NCBI GenBank assembly: GCA_015478945.1
Contig: JABUQX010027774.1
Location: forward strand, 1-64,000
DNA: 64,000 bases
Reading direction: 5' to 3'
Source of the DNA: Trachelipus rathkii
Taxonomy: Eukaryota; Arthropoda; Malacostraca; Isopoda; Trachelipodidae
Made by a program: the position numbers and the translations under genes. Below, piece after piece: positions 58,380 through 64,000 of this stretch. The notes beneath the pieces are model-generated. The model was not told where the DNA came from and searched no databases. It saw only the letters and a list, made by a program, of their open reading frames with translations. Each line of letters opens with the position of its first letter. Positions within the stretch are counted from its first letter, which is position 1.

Positions 58380-61300
58380 CTATCGACCCTGACCTTGAAA
58401 ACGTCTGTAAACTCTATGGATCCATTTGGCTCGGGGTCGTCGATGTGGATAACGTTGTCCTATTCTGCAGCAGCTCTGCGACCATCTGTTTTGCGTAATG
58501 TACACTTCCAAAATGTCACGCTTTTCGTCCTGCGTATACTGGTCACATGTCATTTCTAAAGTATGGCTCTGACTAACACCACTGAATTTATAAGGTTCAC
58601 TACACTTATACGATAATTTGTAGTTACATCTAACCTCCATCTGATAGTGTTAGTGTTGACAAATTCACTGCCTATTTATTAGTCTAAGAGTACATTATCG
58701 CGTTGTAATACTCATCTTCAACCATAAGCCATTCCCTACCTTCCTCATCAGCATTTTGTCGATTTTTTACAATACTATTTTCAACATGATGTCAAAAATA
58801 ATGTTATCTTTACTCGTTTTGCTTTCAGAATATGATCAACTTCACCAGTATTTTTAGTAACCGTACTGCAAAGGATTTAGTACCATTACAAACAAAACTG
58901 TCGGTTGTAAAACCAACACCGATTTCGTCTGTCAAATCCCTGAGAAACCTTCTTGTTTCGGGAACGTGTTCACTCTCTTCAACCATAAATATACAGCTGT
59001 CGGTATCACAGTATATTAAATACTCTTGACCAACTGATTCCAGGGGTCTGTATAGCTTGACTCAAACACGCGATGCAGGTAATGAAGCGGTGGCTAGATT
59101 ATTTGACTGAGGTATTGCACGCATGGACCATGTATTGTACATAAATTATATGTTTTTGCTCAGCATCCACGACATTCGAGATTTCCAAGACGGCTTTCTT
59201 AGTCAAAGCCCAGACTTCAACGTCACAGTGACATATAATGTCTTATGTGTTAAGTGCACGCTCTGCTATTTTCCCCCAAAGATAATTAAGGCATAACTTA
59301 GCAATGAAGAAGAGGCCAGGGTTGTTCTCGATATTATTATTATCTAGCTAATCACCTTCTATTCTTTCAAACACTCAATGAAAATATCAAATTCAGTATC
59401 AGTGATATCGGCGATGCCTTCCGGGAACCCTGAAGTCTCAGTTTTCCATTTCAATAATGCTTTCACGCAACCTGTGAACAATCGACCATAGGTTTGAAAG
59501 TCCAGGTTTCGAAGATCTTCAAAATTTTGTAACATTTCTCCAATGCCAATTTTAATTCGGGTTTTGTGTAAACACCGATAATCTCGCATTGTCTATCATT
59601 GTGAGTGCACAAACTTTCTTTACCACCTTTTGGCTTCTTTAGCACACGTTCGACATAGTGAATACAATCCTTTCTTTATACCTCCCAGGCAAAACAGGAA
59701 TGTATAAGTCTTCAGGAGCTAAATCTCAGACGTAAGCCACCCCGAAATACTTCTTATGCATGTTCGCTATGTATTCGGAAATGCAACAAGTTTCTTAGAA
59801 ATACAAGTTTCTTAGAAATACCTGTAGGAAATTTTTGAGATTTTTAAACCCACAGGTACAACGACGTGAAATCTTAGTAATAAGTTTTGTTGGCATCGTC
59901 TGTGGAAGGGTAGTAATATACGAAAGGCTCTGTACTACCTCCGTAAAGAGCATAGCAATAATAAACATATGGTTTCAGAAGTTCCGTTTTCGCCTCTTCT
60001 CTAGGATTAGCATGCGGTATTCTTATCGAGCATTCACCTTTCAATTTATCTCATTCACATTCCCAAACCCTCACAGCTTTGAAACCTGATTTTCTATATG
60101 ATTCTTCCTGCAGCATGGTTATTCTATACCTATCGAGACTGGAGACACTTCTTTGGTCTAGCTTACCGTTCTCGCAGCTATGATGACCGTGCCAGTTACA
60201 TCCGTGGAACAAATACACTATGCTTTTCTTTTGAAGAGATCCTGTAGCCTTCATTTCCCTCCATCTTTGTTCATTCCTAGCTTTTAATTGGTATCCCACT
60301 TGTAGCTCTCTGAGGATTACAAAAGCATATCCGTCAACAGGTTTATAATCATTAACAGGGACTTTGGTGTACCCGTCCGGATATGCGCATTTATTCCTAA
60401 GTTATACTTTGGGTTATACTTTGGCCAGTGTACTTCTCCATTAATGCTATATATCGAATACCTTCATACGAATAATTTTCCTCACCGTCTCGACTAATAT
60501 GTGAAACAGGAACAGATTTCATAAAATGGGTTTTAACGACTAAAATAAAGTGAGGAAATTGTACAACATTCTGTTAAACAATCAATTTGGAACATCTCAA
60601 TGAACATCTTACGGAAATTTTCAAAACTTTGCCGTAAAGCGTTGCTTTTATATTCTAAATTAATAAAATGGTAAATGGTAGAATGTCGACTTCCTGAACA
60701 CAATATTTAGTGTATTCTGATTTAATGTCATACTCTCTATTTTCAAATGAGATATACCAATCGGTAAATTAACGTTTCTCAAACTCGCTCATTCGATCAG
60801 TTTCAAACAATTCACGTCCGGGTATACGGCCAACATAATTTACATTAACTAGATTCTAGGGTAAGAAATTTATATGGGTAGAAACCCTTTAGCTACATCC
60901 CTTTCAAGTTCCATACATATTGTTAACTTCTTTAATGCACAAAGCATATACAACAATGTATCCTTAAATGTAATGTTATGCTGAGACCGTCGTACGTAAT
61001 GATTTTTTAACCCGCTTTACAGGTATACATTAGAAATATACGACACTCGCCCGGTCTGGCTAATAATTTACGAACACAAACTGGGTATCAACTTTATCCC
61101 CATTATGAGCGGCTACTATGATTTGATCTTTCTTGATGTTTTTCTGAATAACGATAACATTAATTTAATGAATTTTGACTGGACACTTCGTCTGTATCAT
61201 TTTCAGCATTCAAATCCAAATGGAAGATCTCCTTTCGTTTAGTTCCACCAACATTTCTTCGCACTGTTCATTTCTTATTCTTTACCGCTGCACTTATAAC

Positions 61301-61540
61301 AGAACCAGCAATAATCACAAGTAGTTATCGGTACCATGTCACAACTGATATCCGTCACCTTTATTTGGTTTTCGGTTATGGGTATACGTTTCCACATCGT
61401 AATAATGTATAAACATTTTATCTTTTTCCTGCCAGTCCTTTTCTTTCTTTTCAATGTTTTCATGAACATTTATGTTTGCCCCTTATAGGGTTATACTTCT
61501 CGTCGCATACTCCACACTGATAATTCACACAGTCAGTGGT
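58380..61540 (-). pseudogene. Polinton/Maverick-type DNA polymerase B, broken
   Basis: Minus-strand motifs occur in the order of a protein-primed family B polymerase. A cysteine motif is near 61,500 and Exo I YYDVET near 61,390. Exo II AAHNGDKVD is near 61,090 and Exo III YCVQEVDIL near 60,700. FHGCNWHGH (about 60,200) and VWECE (about 60,055) are typical of the Polinton group. Polymerase motif A is DFTSLY (about 59,865), motif B NYLWGKIAER (about 59,280) and motif C YCDTDS (about 59,005). This enzyme would replicate the element. Many stops and frameshifts interrupt it. No integrase, ATPase or capsid gene was recognised nearby, and no terminal repeats lie inside the window. Confidence 0.75.
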
Positions 61541-63570
61541 TGAATCTGTCCTTTATTAATTCAGCAATTTCGTTGTATCGAACACAGCTCACAGAATTTT
61601 TTATTTTCTGTACATACCCATTTCGATTTTTTTTATTCTATGGTTCTTAAGACATGTCTTCGTTAGTAAAAAGTGACGTAATCAGCACGAACAATACTTT
61701 AAGTATGGAATAGTTATTATCCTTTCAAGCGCTTATCCTCCCGGCATTGTATGTGAGACACTCGCAGTTTACATTTATAATATATTCACATTCCCTCGGT
61801 CTTGATGCAAAAAAGCCTATAGTTTGATTATCAAAGAACTGTAAACATTTGGTTTCTACAAGGAAATAGTTTATCACTCGCGACGGCTTCTGATATTAGT
61901 CTTTAGGATTCAACAATTACGGTACCAGTGGTCTAGCGTTGTGTCGGTAGTGGTGTCGCTGACTATCTCTCACATTGTTGGGGAAGAGGGTAATAATAAT
62001 GGGATAAAGCTATTCCAGAAAGAAGTAACGCATCCCCGATCCTATTTATAGTTAGAGGAGATCTTTATTCTTACTGATCATTAATTCTGTTTGGTTTATA
62101 AAAGCCACATCAATTTTCGAATCTTATTCGTTTCTGTAGGACCAATATCCTACATTTAAGACCCGTTCTATTATAGCCGATCGCAAATATTAATCGAGCA
62201 GTTTAAAGGGGTCAGCAATAAATTTAGGAACTTGCCACCTGAGATTGGCTTATTTTCTGAGACCATATTACTATTAGTACACGAGTTAGTCAACATTATT
62301 TATCTTTTTTTTTCGGTAATTCAACTGTTTACACATAGCTAACGCTATAACTTTAAAACATCACAACAACTGGCATGAAATTCCTCCTATCATAAGTTAC
62401 CCATTCTGCGCATACAATGACGTTTGATAACAAGATCAAGGGTGGGATAAAATTAACTGTCAGGTATTATGGGGCCACTCCCTTCAGGGTTATGCATACC
62501 TGACTTCAACGATGAAATCGCTGAACGTGGCTTTATCTCCAGACTGAAAGGTCCCTCTCCAGTCGGGTGCACAGGGTTGATACCAACATCAATGCATTAT
62601 CTTTTTCCATCTGTTCATTGGGTCAACGGTGATCGTGGAACTTCGTTGGAGCACCATCATTAATTGAAAGTAAACCAGAATATCTTGCTCTTGTATTCTC
62701 CAATTAGTTTTCAGATCCTCACTTTTTTAGGATCGTCATCAGTGACCGAAAAACACCTTTGTAAACATCCTCAATATCGAGACCTCGGTTGAATTACTCA
62801 TTTTCTTCAATTGTATCCCGGATTTCTGTGTAACGATGAGTGTCAATGACTCCTGAATTTCTTGAGACAGCAGTCGTTGTAATTTCTAATAATTCAGCTC
62901 TTACCCGTCTTTCTATCGTCATCATCATCATCATCGTCATCGCCCACCTTCTTTCCCCATTTTATGGAAGATCCCGAGTAATGAGAATCATCGGAGGTAA
63001 ATATAGCTAGGTGGAATTACACATAAGACCTATTCTTAAGCCTAACGTTAACTTGATTTTCTATAAATTTTTCTTATGTTAATTTTATAGATATTACAGT
63101 TACAAGATTATCCTAAACTTTTACTTTAATTAATATTTCAATTCAGTGCCCAGAAGAACTCTCGGAAATGCAAAAATTTAACTGCAAGCCCATCCAGTCA
63201 GCAGCACCGAGGATCCATAAGTGTTTCTTCTGTGAATCGTTCACTCCCTGGTTCCTGCAACCGGCATCGTTGACCTATGTAACTCTTTTCGTTCAGCAAT
63301 ACACGAATTTTGAAGACCACTGTTTAGCTTGATACAATTTTAAAACTGATCTTCACGGTGTGGTTCGAACATCTTGGTTCACCAATTATTAATCAGAATA
63401 AGGAGTCGTCTTGATTCCTAGGTGTTGTTTGTTGTTTGTGTGTTATTTGGTGGTGATTGTGTTGTTGGTTTTGTTGAAGCCTCCCAGCCCTTCTCTATCA
63501 CACAAATACTGCTTCCCATCTAGGATCGAGTGATATATGTACACAGAATGGGCGGAAAATAAGTATAATA
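61541..63570. other. Region upstream of the polymerase remnant, no recognised gene
   Basis: Mixed composition with short frames only. An ATC/CAT-rich patch (62,915-62,945) encodes Asp-rich residues on the minus strand. It may be the decayed rest of the Polinton-like element, but no capsid, protease or integrase motif is visible. Confidence 0.35.
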
Positions 63571-63719
63571 AAATATAAGCAAATAAATAATATATAAGTT
63601 CCATGTTTGGTGGTCATAGAAATATAATAAAACTATTCTTATCAATAGAAATGAGAAGTTTATAAAGAATTGTGTCATATGATATTACGTACCAAAATAA
63701 ATTAAATCTAGACAACAAT

Positions 63720-63960
63720 AAAAAAGTTTTAAGAAAACATCATATTTTATAGAAAAACAAAATTTTTAAGAAAACAAATTTTTTAAGAAATACAATTCTT
63801 TTAAGGACAAAACGAAGTTTTTTTTAAGAAAAAAACAGAATTTTGTTTTATCAAATAAACAAAAGTTTTTAAGAAAAACAGAATTTTTAAGAAAAAACTA
63901 AAATTATTCAAAAGTTTTTCAGATTGTAATAAAACCTAAATTTTTTAAAATAAAAATAAA
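63720..63960. repeat. A-rich degenerate tandem repeat
   Basis: Loose ~20-bp units of the form AAAACA-AATTTTTAAGAA recur to near the right edge. Confidence 0.6.
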
Positions 63961-64000
63961 TATTTTTTTGATAATAAAAAATAATAACAAGACTTCAGGC

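Overview
This window looks like AT-rich nuclear DNA of an arthropod, possibly a crustacean, though that last step is inference. It has spliced transposase exons, a tRNA-derived SINE, APE-type and RLE-type LINEs, hAT, Tc1/mariner-like and Polinton-like elements, and very large ATT and AT microsatellites. I see no operons or bacterial signals. Host coding sequence is sparse: a C2H2 zinc-finger gene (minus strand, start near 10,293) and one ankyrin-repeat exon (35,770-35,880, minus).

Region 1-10,293 is the most interesting part. A tandem array of 84-bp zinc-finger units on the minus strand is split by four copies (A-D) of an R2-type non-LTR retrotransposon: Myb-like N-terminus, reverse transcriptase with a YMDD box, CCHC knuckle, and PD-(D/E)xK-like endonuclease. 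All four are in the same orientation as the gene. All three visible 3' junctions, and three of four 5' junctions, fall at the same place in the finger repeat: the linker between one finger and the next (THQNI | KLFKC). Two of the copies are clearly diverged subfamilies. Their 3' UTRs share a hairpin whose stem changes by compensation, and the longest copy begins with a GC-rich segment that can be drawn in an HDV-ribozyme-like topology. The simplest reading is a site-specific retrotransposon lineage that uses a protein-coding zinc-finger repeat as its landing site.

Region 11,642-16,666 is a 5-kb DNA transposon with about 0.5-kb terminal inverted repeats and a three-exon, frameshifted transposase. 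Region 17,159-22,470 holds long ATT arrays and two copies of a composite repeat with a 40-bp minisatellite. One copy carries a 266-bp hAT-type MITE with a perfect 8-bp target duplication, and the other copy shows the empty site.

From about 22.5 kb rightwards the sequence is mostly non-coding and AT-rich, with eroded mobile elements: a Tc1/mariner-like element (24.0-25.6 kb), a tRNA SINE (35.1 kb), a hAT element with 8-bp target duplication (40.3-42.6 kb), possible LINE debris (46.4-49.6 kb), an APE LINE (53.2-55.7 kb), a Harbinger-like MITE containing TTAGG-like repeats (56.2 kb), and a broken Polinton-type DNA polymerase B (58.4-61.5 kb, minus). Many frameshifts fall at homopolymers, so part of the apparent decay could be assembly error. 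Motif assignments were made by eye, without database searches.
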